23,065 nucleotides of DNA from Candidatus Omnitrophota bacterium (GCA_023135855.1 JAGLSH010000005.1:1-23065); one strand, 5' to 3'; shown: positions 5,452 through 13,783, numbered from the stretch's first letter. Notes: generated by a model not told the origin, from the sequence alone. Numbers and translations: made by a program.

Positions 5452-7166
5452 ATAAAAGCAAGGGTCAAATTACGTCAGTACAAGGGAACATGATAACTGT
5501 TTATTTTGATGGGGATATTATTCAAAATGAGGTAGGCTATGTTCTTACCGGAGAAGAGCGCTTAATGGCAGAAGTTATTAGAATAAGCGCTAATATTGCC
5601 TATATGCAAGTTTTTGAAGATACTAAAGGTGTAAAAGTTGGTGACAGGGTAGAGTTTTCCTCTAAGATGCTTTCAGTGAAATTAGGGCCTGGTCTTCTAG
5701 GACAAGTTTATGATGGCTTACAAAACCCTCTTCCTCAATTAGCTGAAAAATTTGACTTCTTTCTCCCTAGAGGAGTGCACCTTGAGCCTTTGGATGAGAA
5801 AAAAAAGTGGGAGTTTACTCCTTTGATTAAAACTAAAGCAAAAGTGACTAAAGGTACTCCCTTGGGTTTTGTCAACGAAGGGATATTTAAACATTATATT
5901 ATGGTACCGTTTAATCTAGAGGGAGAATTTGAAGTTAAAGGTATTGTTGATAAGGGTGAATATAGCGTTAAAGAAGAAATTGCTGAAATTAAGAACCAAA
6001 GAGGAGAAACTATAAAGTTAACTATGGTATTTGATTGGCCGATAAAAGTGCCGATAGATGTATATAAAGAAAAATTTACTCCTCAAGAACCATTGATTAC
6101 TAAGATTCGCATTATTGATACTTTTTTCCCAGTTGCCAAGGGTGGAACTTATTGTATTCCAGGTCCCTTTGGGGCTGGTAAGACAGTTTTACAACAGCTT
6201 ACTAGTCGGTATGCTGAGATAGATATTGTAATCGTAGCTGCTTGTGGAGAGAGGGCAGGTGAGGTAGTTGAAACTTTAAGAAAATTTCCAGAATTGATTG
6301 ATCCGAGAACTGGTAAATCTTTGATGGAAAGAACAATTATTATTTGCAATACTTCTTCAATGCCAGTTGCTGCCCGAGATGCTTCAGTTTACACCGGAGC
6401 AACTCTAGGAGAGTATTACCGTCAGATGGGCTTAAATGTTTTGCTTTTAGCTGATTCTACTTCTCGGTGGGCTCAAGCCATGAGAGAGGTATCTGGGCGC
6501 TTAGAAGAGATACCTGGAGAAGAGGCTTATCCAGCTTACTTAGAATCTCGAATTGCTGAGTTTTATGAACGCTCAGGGTTAGTTAGTATTAACAATAACG
6601 AGAAAGGAAGCTTGACCATTGGCGGGACGGTAAGTCCGGCTGGAGGAAATTTTGAAGAACCAGTGACTCAAGCTACCTTAAAAGTTGTTGGAGCTTTCCA
6701 TGGACTATCTAGAGATAGAGCCAATGCTCGCTGCTTTCCTTCAATAGATCCAATGGATAGTTGGTCTAGATATAAAGGTTTTATTAACCCTGAGGCAGTT
6801 AAAATGGCTAAGAGTATCTTGCATAATGGGAATGAAGTCCATCAAATGATGAAGGTGGTTGGAGAGGAAGGAACTTCGATAGAAGATTTTATAGTCTATC
6901 TAAAAGCTGAATTTCTAGATAGTGTGTATTTGCAGCAGAACGGATTTGATGATGTTGATGCTGCTACTGATCTTAGCAGACAAGAGTATGTTTTTAATAA
7001 AATCTTAGTGGTGCTGAATAAAGAGTTTAGTTTTGAGAAAAAAGAGGAAGCTAGAGAAAAGTTCTATGAGTTAAGGCATTTATTTATAGATTGGAATTAC
7101 AATGAATTTGGGAGTCAAGATTTTAAGAAACAAGAGAAAGTGATAGATGACTTTCTTCAGAATTAG
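5448..7166 (+). CDS. atpA: V-type ATPase catalytic subunit A
   Basis: A 572-residue catalytic subunit (ntpA) that hydrolyses or makes ATP in the A3B3 head. The N-terminal beta barrel (to about residue 75) is followed by the bulge region specific to V/A-type A subunits, then the nucleotide-binding domain with Walker A GPFGAGKT (239-246; K245), the GER motif with the presumed catalytic glutamate E268, and the motif DSTSRWAQAMREVSGRL; a helical C-terminal domain completes it. Length is normal. ATG 5448 overlaps the previous gene by ATGA with GAGGT (5437-5441) 6 nt upstream. The subunit B gene follows after 31 nt. Confidence 0.97.
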   Translation: MNKSKGQITSVQGNMITVYFDGDIIQNEVGYVLTGEERLMAEVIRISANIAYMQVFEDTKGVKVGDRVEFSSKMLSVKLGPGLLGQVYDGLQNPLPQLAEKFDFFLPRGVHLEPLDEKKKWEFTPLIKTKAKVTKGTPLGFVNEGIFKHYIMVPFNLEGEFEVKGIVDKGEYSVKEEIAEIKNQRGETIKLTMVFDWPIKVPIDVYKEKFTPQEPLITKIRIIDTFFPVAKGGTYCIPGPFGAGKTVLQQLTSRYAEIDIVIVAACGERAGEVVETLRKFPELIDPRTGKSLMERTIIICNTSSMPVAARDASVYTGATLGEYYRQMGLNVLLLADSTSRWAQAMREVSGRLEEIPGEEAYPAYLESRIAEFYERSGLVSINNNEKGSLTIGGTVSPAGGNFEEPVTQATLKVVGAFHGLSRDRANARCFPSIDPMDSWSRYKGFINPEAVKMAKSILHNGNEVHQMMKVVGEEGTSIEDFIVYLKAEFLDSVYLQQNGFDDVDAATDLSRQEYVFNKILVVLNKEFSFEKKEEAREKFYELRHLFIDWNYNEFGSQDFKKQEKVIDDFLQN

Positions 7167-7197
7167 AAAGTAACAGAAGATAATCGGTAGGAGAGAA

Positions 7198-8496
7198 ATG
7201 AGAAAAGTTTATAGTAAAATACTTAGTATTGCTGGTAATGTTATTACTGTAAAGGCTAAGGATATTGCCTATGAGGAATTAGCTGAAGTAAAGACTTCTC
7301 GCGGTAAATCTTTAGCTCAGGTTATTAAATTAGAAAATGATACTGTGTCTTTGCAGGTTTTTTCAGGAAGTAGAGGTATTTCTACCAACGATGAAGTAAG
7401 ATTTTTGGGGCATCCAATGAGAGTTGCTTTTTCAGATAATATATTGGGAAGAATTTTTGATGGTAGTGGAGAGCCTCGAGATAAGGGGCCAACTTTAACT
7501 GATAATTTAATTGAAATTAGCGGACCTCCAGTTAATCCGGCTAAAAGAATTATTCCTGAAAGAATAATTAGAACTAACATTCCGATGATAGACGTTTTTA
7601 ATTCTTTAGTAGTTTCACAGAAACTGCCGATATTTTCTGTATCTGGGGAGCCTTACAATGAACTTTTAGCTCGAATAGCTCTTCAAGCTGAAGTTGATAT
7701 GATTGTTTTAGGAGGAATAGGCCTAAAATATGATCAGTATATGTTTTTTAAAGATACACTTGAAGAAGGAGGAGCTCTAAGTAAGTCAGTTTTTTTCATG
7801 AATACTGCCTCTGATCCAATAGTAGAAGGGTTAATGGTGCCGGATTTATGCTTAGCTGTAGCTGAGAAATTTGCCTTAGGCGGAAAAGATGTTTTAGTTC
7901 TTCTTACCGATATGACTAACTTTTCCGATGCTTTAAAAGAGATATCGATAACTATGGAGAGAGTCCCCTCTAATCGAGGATATCCTGGTGATTTATATAG
8001 TCAACTAGCTAAACGTTACGAGAAAGCGGTTGATTTTCAAGGAGCTGGTTCAATTACTATTTTAGCTGTAACCACTATGCCTGGGGATGATGTTACTCAT
8101 CCAGTTCCTGATAATACTGGGTATATTACTGAAGGACAGTTTTATCTAAGAGGCGGACGGATTGAGCCTTTTGGTTCCCTAAGTCGTCTTAAGCAACAGG
8201 TAAATGATAAAACTCGTAAAGATCATCGAGCAATTATGGATGGGATGATACAGCTTTATGCTCAATTCAAAGAAAGCCAGGAGAAAAAGGCCATGGGTTT
8301 TCGGATGAGCAGTTGGGATAAAAAATTATTGAAATATGGGAAATTGTTTGAATCGCAGATGATGGATTTATCAGTTAAAGTTTCGCTAGAAGATGCTCTT
8401 GATAATGGATGGAAAATTCTTGCTGAATGTTTTTCCCCAGGCGAGATCAGTTTCCGTACAGATTTAGTAAAGGAATTCTGGCCAAAAAATAAGTAA
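7198..8496 (+). CDS. atpB: V-type ATPase regulatory subunit B
   Basis: A 432-residue non-catalytic subunit (ntpB) alternating with A in the head. It has the beta-barrel N terminus, the degenerate nucleotide-site sequence SVSGEPYNELL in place of a Walker A motif (no GKT), and conserved B-subunit motifs LTDMTNFSDALKEIS, RGYPGDLYSQLAKRYE and GSITILAVTTMPGDDVTHPVPD. ATG 7198 follows TAGGAGAG (7187-7194). The stop codon at 8494-8496 is directly adjacent to the subunit D start. Identity is secure from motifs and position after subunit A. Confidence 0.97.
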   Translation: MRKVYSKILSIAGNVITVKAKDIAYEELAEVKTSRGKSLAQVIKLENDTVSLQVFSGSRGISTNDEVRFLGHPMRVAFSDNILGRIFDGSGEPRDKGPTLTDNLIEISGPPVNPAKRIIPERIIRTNIPMIDVFNSLVVSQKLPIFSVSGEPYNELLARIALQAEVDMIVLGGIGLKYDQYMFFKDTLEEGGALSKSVFFMNTASDPIVEGLMVPDLCLAVAEKFALGGKDVLVLLTDMTNFSDALKEISITMERVPSNRGYPGDLYSQLAKRYEKAVDFQGAGSITILAVTTMPGDDVTHPVPDNTGYITEGQFYLRGGRIEPFGSLSRLKQQVNDKTRKDHRAIMDGMIQLYAQFKESQEKKAMGFRMSSWDKKLLKYGKLFESQMMDLSVKVSLEDALDNGWKILAECFSPGEISFRTDLVKEFWPKNK

Positions 8497-9108
8497 ATGG
8501 CTAAGATAAAACTAACTAAAAACGAATTAAAAAAGCAAAAAGAAGACCTTAAGAGATACCGACGTTATCTTCCGATGCTGCAACTCAAGAAGAAGCAATT
8601 GCAGCTGGAGATAATAAAAATTCACCAAGCTATCCAAAACACCTCTTCTGAAGTTACTAGTTTAAGAAATAGGGTTTTAAAATGGGTTGATGTTTTTGCA
8701 GAAAGATTGTCTATAGAAGAGCTTTGTAAACTAGAGAAAATAAATACTAGTAGTGGCAATATTGCCGGGATAGATATGCCAGTATTTTTAAATGTTGAGT
8801 TTAGTCAGAAACCTTATGATCTTTTGCTGACACCCCTTTGGATTGATAAAGCTATTTTAGTAGAAAAAGAGATGATAACTTTAAAAGCAAAGTTGCTTGT
8901 TTACCATAAGCAGGTAGATATTTTAAGGGAGGAATTAAGGATTGTTAATCAAAGGGTTAATTTGTTTGAGAAGGTAAAAATACCCGAGGCTGGCGAAACT
9001 ATTCGAACCATACAAATACATTTGGGTGAGTTCCAGACTGCTGAGGTCGTAAGAGGAAAAATTGCCAAAGCTAAGTTAGAAAGAAGAAAAGAGGCAATGA
9101 GCGCATGA
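8497..9108 (+). CDS. atpD: V-type ATPase subunit D (rotor shaft)
   Basis: A 203-residue, lysine-rich protein predicted to be mainly two long helices, starting MAKIKLTKNELKKQKEDL; N- and C-terminal helices would form the antiparallel coiled coil of the central shaft, as in the family (ntpD). The start abuts the subunit B stop without any gap, and the end overlaps subunit I by ATGA (9105-9108). No gene for subunit F, the usual D partner, is found in the operon. Its motifs are less sharp than those of A and B, but length, start sequence and position agree. Confidence 0.92.
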   Translation: MAKIKLTKNELKKQKEDLKRYRRYLPMLQLKKKQLQLEIIKIHQAIQNTSSEVTSLRNRVLKWVDVFAERLSIEELCKLEKINTSSGNIAGIDMPVFLNVEFSQKPYDLLLTPLWIDKAILVEKEMITLKAKLLVYHKQVDILREELRIVNQRVNLFEKVKIPEAGETIRTIQIHLGEFQTAEVVRGKIAKAKLERRKEAMSA

Positions 9109-10877
9109 TAGTTAAAATGAGAAAGATTACTCTATTGGCTTCCAACAAGCATGCAGATAGGGCTGTAGGAAAGTTAAGAGGTTTGGGCCTTATGCATATT
9201 AAGCATATGCAGGAACCAACAAATGATGCTATTTTAATTCAGGAAAGTAGATTACAGCTTCTAGATCGAGCCTTGCATCTTCTTGGCGATTCAAAAATTC
9301 ATAGTAAAGACTTAGATAAGCATCATATTGCTTTTTATGTAAAAGAAGTCGTTATCTTAAATAAAAAAAAACAGGAACTTGAGAATAGATTGAGAGAACT
9401 TCAGGATAGGCAAGTGTGGTTTAGAGAGTGGGGAAATATTTCATATCAGTCATTAGCCAAACTAAAAGATTCAGGTGTATTTATAAAACTTTATACTGCG
9501 AATAAAAAGGATTTAAAACGGCTTTCTGAAGATAAATTGATTTATAACTTAGGGAAAAGTAATGGCGTATTTTATTTAGCAGCTTTTTTAAATAGCCAAG
9601 AAGAGTCTTTAAATTTAGAAGAGATTGATGTTCCAGAAGAAGACTCATCTCTTCTGCAGGGAAAATTAATAGTTATTCAAAAAGAGTTAGAAGAAATCAA
9701 CAAGGAATTAGGCAAAGCAGCTACTTACAAGAAGCAATTTATTGAACATAGAAAGGAAATTTTGAAAATAATAGAGTTTTGTAAAGTTCGTTCAGGAGCT
9801 TCTTACAATGAAGAGATTTGCTGTATTCAAGGATTTTGCCCTTCTGAAGCAATTTCAAAAATTAGTAAAGTTGCCAAAGAAGAAGGGTGGGCCATGGTTA
9901 ACCAGGAACCTGAAGATGACGATGAAGTGCCAACACTTATACGTAACCCTAAATGGGTAGAAATTATAAAACCGGTATTTAACTTTATGGGTACTATTCC
10001 CGGCTATAAGGAATACGATATAAGCCTTTGGTTCCTTATTTTTTTTAGTATATTTTTTGCTATGTTAGTTGGTGATGCTGGCTATGGTTTATTATTTTTG
10101 ATTGGTGTCTTTTTTGCCCAGCGTAAATTTAAAAAATCTCAGCAAAGTATCTTTTGGTTGCTTTATTTGTTAAGTGGAGTAACTATTGCTTGGGGAGCAC
10201 TTACTGGCACATGGTTTGGTAGGGAAGAAATAGCGAAGCTACCTTTTTTAAATTCCTTAGTAATAAGTAATATAAATAGTTTTGTTGGAGCTAATCAGAT
10301 TTTTATGATACATTTATGTTTTTTTATTGGAGCGACTCATTTAACTATAGCCCATGGAATAAGAGTTTTTCGTTTTATTAATTCTCGCCTGGCTTTGTCA
10401 CAGATAGGTTGGATATGCATTGTTTGGAGTGTGTTTTTCGTTGCTGGTAAATTAGTTTTGAATAAAGGAGTTCCAGCTGTTACTTCCACTCTTTTTATTT
10501 TTGGTGTTAGCTTAGTTATTTTGTTTTCATATCCTAAGAAAAATATGCTTAAAGGAGCATTGATGTCATTGGGTGATTTACCTTTAAAAGTTATTAATTC
10601 TTTTTCGGATGTAGTATCTTATTTGCGTTTATTTGCTGTTGGCTATGCTACAGTAGCAGTAGCTATGGCTTTTAATAGTATGGCTTTGGATTCAGGAATT
10701 AATAATATATTTTCAGGAATAGTGGCAGCTTTAATACTTTTATTAGGGCATACTTTAAATATACTATTAGCTTTGATGGCTGTAATTGTCCATGGTATAC
10801 GTCTTAACATGTTAGAGTTTTCTGGTCATCTAGATATGGAATGGACAGGTATTAAGTATGAACCATTTAAGGATTAA
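9105..10877 (+). CDS. atpI: V-type ATPase membrane subunit I (a subunit)
   Basis: A 590-residue stator subunit (ntpI) with a cytoplasmic N-terminal half (about 1-290, helical with coiled-coil stretches) and a C-terminal half of about seven or eight membrane helices beginning near the sequence YDISLWFLIFFSIFFAMLVG. The essential arginine facing the c-ring carboxylate is R508 in SYLRLFAVGYA; GHTLNILLALMAVIVHGIR and LEFSGH near the C terminus are also family signatures. It forms the ion half-channels with subunit K. ATG 9105 overlaps subunit D by 4 nt with GAGG (9091-9094) upstream. It is on the short side for the family, with no visible break. Confidence 0.95.
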   Translation: MIVKMRKITLLASNKHADRAVGKLRGLGLMHIKHMQEPTNDAILIQESRLQLLDRALHLLGDSKIHSKDLDKHHIAFYVKEVVILNKKKQELENRLRELQDRQVWFREWGNISYQSLAKLKDSGVFIKLYTANKKDLKRLSEDKLIYNLGKSNGVFYLAAFLNSQEESLNLEEIDVPEEDSSLLQGKLIVIQKELEEINKELGKAATYKKQFIEHRKEILKIIEFCKVRSGASYNEEICCIQGFCPSEAISKISKVAKEEGWAMVNQEPEDDDEVPTLIRNPKWVEIIKPVFNFMGTIPGYKEYDISLWFLIFFSIFFAMLVGDAGYGLLFLIGVFFAQRKFKKSQQSIFWLLYLLSGVTIAWGALTGTWFGREEIAKLPFLNSLVISNINSFVGANQIFMIHLCFFIGATHLTIAHGIRVFRFINSRLALSQIGWICIVWSVFFVAGKLVLNKGVPAVTSTLFIFGVSLVILFSYPKKNMLKGALMSLGDLPLKVINSFSDVVSYLRLFAVGYATVAVAMAFNSMALDSGINNIFSGIVAALILLLGHTLNILLALMAVIVHGIRLNMLEFSGHLDMEWTGIKYEPFKD

Positions 10878-10922
10878 ATTATTTTTAGACCCTTCGATTT
10901 TTTAGTTGTTTAGGGTTAATGT

Positions 10923-10939
10923 CCTCGCTTTTAACGAGG
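10923..10939 (+). promoter_or_regulatory. Stem-loop just upstream of the subunit K ribosome binding site
   Basis: CCTCG (10923-10927) pairs with CGAGG (10935-10939) around a 7-nt loop, ending 6 nt before the strong Shine-Dalgarno AGGAGG (10946-10951). A second possible helix, ACCCT/AGGGT, lies at about 10889-10916. The 80-nt gap here is the largest within the V-ATPase operon. The structure could protect the mRNA or aid heavy translation of the c-ring subunit, which is needed in many copies. Confidence 0.4.
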
Positions 10940-10957
10940 TTATTTAGGAGGTGTGAG

Positions 10958-11404
10958 ATGGTACAAGGTTTTGGTGATATGAATTTATCTTTAACTTTTG
11001 CTGCGATAGGTTCAGCTTTGGGGACAGGAGTTGCTGGCATGGCTGCAGTAGGTGCGTGGAAAAGAGCTTTTGCTCAAAATAAAGTTGCACCGTTTGCCTT
11101 AATTGCTTTTGTTGGAGCTCCCTTAACACAAACAATTTATGGTATGATATTAAGAGGCAAGATAATTGAGGCCAATCTTCCGGCTAGTCCTGAAAATTAT
11201 ATGTATCAGATGGTAATTGGCTTAGCTGCTGGCTTAGCTATGGGCACTTCAGCTTGGATGCAAGGTAAGGCCGGAGCAGCTGCTTCTGATGCTTTAGCTG
11301 AGACTGGTAAGGGATTTGGTCAATATATAATGGTTTTAGGGGTTATTGAGACTGTTGCTTTATTTGTTATGGCTTTTTGCATGATGGCTTTACCTAAAGT
11401 GTAA
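10958..11404 (+). CDS. atpK: V-type ATPase subunit K (c-ring proteolipid), predicted Na+ type
   Basis: A 148-residue proteolipid (ntpK) with two helical hairpins (four membrane helices), the 16-kDa duplicated form. The ion-binding glutamate is E131 in GVIETVALF on helix 4; helix 2 carries T57, Q58 and Y61 in PLTQTIYG, and helix 3 carries Q102 in MQGKAGAA. These match by motif and spacing the Na+-coordinating T64, Q65, Y68, Q110 and E139 of Enterococcus hirae NtpK. The frame is open back to ATG 10919, but ATG 10958 has the perfect AGGAGG (10946-10951) 6 nt upstream and gives the normal N terminus, so it is preferred. Last gene of the operon. Confidence 0.93.
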   Translation: MVQGFGDMNLSLTFAAIGSALGTGVAGMAAVGAWKRAFAQNKVAPFALIAFVGAPLTQTIYGMILRGKIIEANLPASPENYMYQMVIGLAAGLAMGTSAWMQGKAGAAASDALAETGKGFGQYIMVLGVIETVALFVMAFCMMALPKV

Positions 11405-11427
11405 TAAGGTAAAGATACTTGCTTTTT
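11388..11427 (+). terminator. Possible terminator after the V-ATPase operon
   Basis: CTTTACCT (11388-11395) and AGGTAAAG (11407-11414) form an 8-bp stem overlapping the subunit K stop codon, with an 11-nt loop. A short T run (about 11423-11427) follows after several other bases, so it is not a textbook terminator. Confidence 0.35.
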
Positions 11428-11446
11428 CCTTAAAATTTGGTATTAT
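11419..11446 (+). promoter_or_regulatory. Promoter of tRNA-Val (and probably thrS)
   Basis: TTGCTT (11419-11424), a 16-nt spacer ending in TGG (an extended -10 element) and TATTAT (11441-11446) predict transcription starting near 11453, about 9 nt before the mature tRNA. A second -10-like TATACT at 11454-11459 is too close to the tRNA 5' end to be used. Confidence 0.55.
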
Positions 11447-11461
11447 TTACCGATATACTTT

Positions 11462-11539
11462 GGGCGATTAGCTCAGCTGGTTTAGAGCGCCTCCCTTACA
11501 AGGAGGAAGTCACAGGTTCGACTCCTGTATCGCCCACCA
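11462..11539 (+). tRNA. tRNA-Val, anticodon UAC
   Basis: The complete cloverleaf can be drawn by hand. Acceptor GGGCGAT (11462-11468) pairs with ATCGCCC (11529-11535). The D stem is GCTC/GAGC, and the anticodon stem CCTCC/GGAGG holds the loop CTTACAA with anticodon TAC. The variable loop is AAGTC, and the T stem ACAGG/CCTGT holds the loop TTCGACT. The discriminator is A, and CCA is encoded in the genome (11537-11539). It reads the GUA/GUG valine codons and possibly others by wobble. It lies only 27 nt before thrS, so a shared transcript is likely. Confidence 0.97.
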
Positions 11540-11566
11540 TGTCTTTATTAGATATTTAAGTAAAAT

Positions 11567-13279
11567 ATGGATTTAAATTCTTTAAGGCACTCTTGCTCTC
11601 ATCTATTGGCTTCAGTAGTAAAAAAACTTTACCCTGATGCTAAATTAGGTATTGGTCCGTCAATTGAAAATGGATTTTATTATGACTTTGACATACCGGC
11701 TGGGGTAAGTGAAGAGGATTTAGCTAAGATTGAAAGCGGCATAAGAGAGGAGGTTAAGGCCAACCATTCTTTTGTTCGCGAAGAAATGAATGCAAAAGAA
11801 GCAATAGAGTTCTTTGAAAAACAAGGCGAAAAGTATAAGGTTGAATTAATAAAGGACCTAAACCAAGACAAAGTTTCCCTTTATAAGCATGGGGAATTTA
11901 CAGATTTATGTAAAGGGCCTCATGTTGAGTCAACTGGTGAGGTTAAACATTTTAAGCTACTTTCAATATCTGGGGCTTACTGGAGGGGGTCGGAAAGCAA
12001 TCCTCAACTTTTGCGTATCTATGGCACAGCATTTTTTACTAAAGATGAGCTTTATAAGCATCTTAAAAATTTAGAAGAAGCAAAGAAGAGAGACCACCGT
12101 AAGTTAGGTAAAGAATTAGAGCTTTTTGACATTTACCATAATCAAGCTGGCGCTGGTTTGGTTTTTTATTTACCTAAAGGAGCAATCTTAAAAAGAATAA
12201 TTGAAGATTGGGAGATAAAAGAACATTTCAAGAGAGGCTACAAAAGAGTTGAGACTCCCCATATTATGGATAAGAAGCTGTGGGAGAAGAGCGGTCACTT
12301 AGAGTATTATAAAGATTATATGTACTTAGCTCAAAAGGATAATCAAGAATTTGTCTTAAAGCCGATGAATTGCCCGGGGCATATTCTTATTTACAAATCT
12401 AAATTACGTAGTTGGAGAGATTTACCTTTAAGGCTATTGGAATTAGGTACGGTTTATCGTTATGAGAAGAGTGGAGTATTGCATGGGTTATTAAGAGTAA
12501 GAGGGTTTACTCAGGATGATGCTCATATTTTTTGTAAGAAAGAGGATCTTTATAGCGAGATAGAAGGAGTTTTAGAATTTGTAAAAGCAACTATGGAAAA
12601 ATTTGGGTTTACTAATTTTGCTGCAGAATTGAGCACAAGGCCTAATAAGTTTATTGGCGAGACAGAAGATTGGGATAATTCGGAAAGTATTTTAGAAGAA
12701 GTTTTAAAAAAACAAGGTTTTCAATATAAAATTAATCCTGGAGATGGCGCATTCTATGGTCCGAAAATTGATATTAAATTAAAAGATGCTATTGGACGAG
12801 AGTGGCAATGTGCGACTGTACAGTTAGATTACAATATTCCTAAGCGGTTTGATGTAACTTATCGGGCTTCTTCTGGTAAGAATGAGCGAGTAGTTATGAT
12901 TCACCGAGTCATTTTGGGAAGTTTTGAGCGCTTTATTGCTACCTTAATTGAACATTATGCTGGGAAGTTTCCTTTATGGCTTGCTCCGGTTCAAATAAGT
13001 GTATTAAGCATAACTGCGGATACAAAAGATTATGCTTCTAAAATAAAAGAAGATTTAGAAAATAAAGGATTTAGGGTAGAGGTAGATTCACGCGATGAGA
13101 CCTTGCAGAGAAAAATTCGTGAAAAAGAACTCTTAAAAATTCCTTACATGGTAATTGTTGGTAAAAAAGAGTTAGAGCAGGGGAAGATTTCTTTACGCCG
13201 CAGAGGTATGAATAATTTAGGTAGCATGGATCTAGAAGATTTATTAAACATTTTAAAAAAGGAGGATGACACTAAGTGA
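11567..13279 (+). CDS. thrS: Threonyl-tRNA synthetase lacking the TGS domain
   Basis: A 570-residue class II synthetase charging tRNA-Thr. The N terminus begins directly with the editing domain: HxxxH at H8/H12 and CxxxH at C115/H119 form its metal site, which removes misactivated serine. The catalytic core follows, with MNCPGH (zinc ligand C269), H320 in DDAHIF and H446 in MIHR as the other zinc ligands, then the C-terminal anticodon-binding domain. Family members usually have about 640 residues with an N-terminal TGS domain of about 60 residues, which is absent; the tRNA-Val gene occupies the space upstream. No strong Shine-Dalgarno precedes ATG 11567. The end overlaps infC by 4 nt (GTGA). 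Confidence 0.95.
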   Translation: MDLNSLRHSCSHLLASVVKKLYPDAKLGIGPSIENGFYYDFDIPAGVSEEDLAKIESGIREEVKANHSFVREEMNAKEAIEFFEKQGEKYKVELIKDLNQDKVSLYKHGEFTDLCKGPHVESTGEVKHFKLLSISGAYWRGSESNPQLLRIYGTAFFTKDELYKHLKNLEEAKKRDHRKLGKELELFDIYHNQAGAGLVFYLPKGAILKRIIEDWEIKEHFKRGYKRVETPHIMDKKLWEKSGHLEYYKDYMYLAQKDNQEFVLKPMNCPGHILIYKSKLRSWRDLPLRLLELGTVYRYEKSGVLHGLLRVRGFTQDDAHIFCKKEDLYSEIEGVLEFVKATMEKFGFTNFAAELSTRPNKFIGETEDWDNSESILEEVLKKQGFQYKINPGDGAFYGPKIDIKLKDAIGREWQCATVQLDYNIPKRFDVTYRASSGKNERVVMIHRVILGSFERFIATLIEHYAGKFPLWLAPVQISVLSITADTKDYASKIKEDLENKGFRVEVDSRDETLQRKIREKELLKIPYMVIVGKKELEQGKISLRRRGMNNLGSMDLEDLLNILKKEDDTK

Positions 13280-13779
13280 AATATGTGAGGGTAAATGATA
13301 GGATTTTCGCAAAAACAGTACGAGTAGTTGGTCCTGAAGGTGAACTATTGGGTGTTTTTCCTCGCGATATGGCTTTTAAGAAGGCAGAAGAGTTGGATTT
13401 AGATTTAGTAGAGGTTGCTCCTCAAGCAGATCCTCCAGTTTGTCGTATAGTTGATTTTTCTAAATATAAGTATGAACAGGAGAAGAGAGAGAAAGAAGTA
13501 AAAAAACATCAAAAACAAGCTCAACTTAAAGAAGTAAGAATCAGACCTCGCATAGGCGTCCATGATTATGAAGTTAAGCTTAAACATATAAAAGAATTTT
13601 TAGAGAAAAAACATAAAGTCAGAGTAAGAATGTGGTTTAGGGGTAGAGAAATCACCCATAAAGAAATTGGGAACAAAGTAATTGATAAGCTTCTTAAAGA
13701 TGTTGAGAAAATTGGAAGGATAGATCGGGAACCTCATATGCTAGGCAAGACCATGGTCTTGATTTTGAGCCCGAAATAA
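13276..13779 (+). CDS. infC: Translation initiation factor IF-3
   Basis: A 167-residue factor that binds the 30S subunit, keeps ribosomes apart and checks the start codon. N-domain hallmarks are RVNDRI and GPEGELLGVF; VCRIVDFSKYKYEQ leads into the lysine-rich linker, and the C domain has KEVRIRPRIGVHDYEVKLK and VRVRMWFRGREITHKEIG. Length is normal. The start is GTG 13276, overlapping the thrS stop, with GGAGG at 13261-13265. A second in-frame GTG at 13285 would lose three residues. The unusual AUU start used for autoregulation in Escherichia coli is not present. It opens the conserved infC - rpmI - rplT trio. Confidence 0.96.
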   Translation: MKYVRVNDRIFAKTVRVVGPEGELLGVFPRDMAFKKAEELDLDLVEVAPQADPPVCRIVDFSKYKYEQEKREKEVKKHQKQAQLKEVRIRPRIGVHDYEVKLKHIKEFLEKKHKVRVRMWFRGREITHKEIGNKVIDKLLKDVEKIGRIDREPHMLGKTMVLILSPK

Positions 13780-13783
13780 ATAA

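Noticed and set aside
10919..10957. Earlier ATG adding 13 residues to subunit K
   Set aside because: This stretch forms the stem-loop and contains the strong Shine-Dalgarno that positions ATG 10958; the extension (SSLLTRLFRRCE) is not like a proteolipid N terminus.
11540..11566. T-box or other riboswitch controlling thrS
   Set aside because: Only 27 nt separate the tRNA gene and thrS, far too short for a T-box, and no terminator stem is present.
13276..13278. infC autoregulation through an unusual AUU-type start
   Set aside because: The start is GTG within a GTGA overlap with thrS, with a Shine-Dalgarno upstream; IF3 accepts GTG as a normal start.
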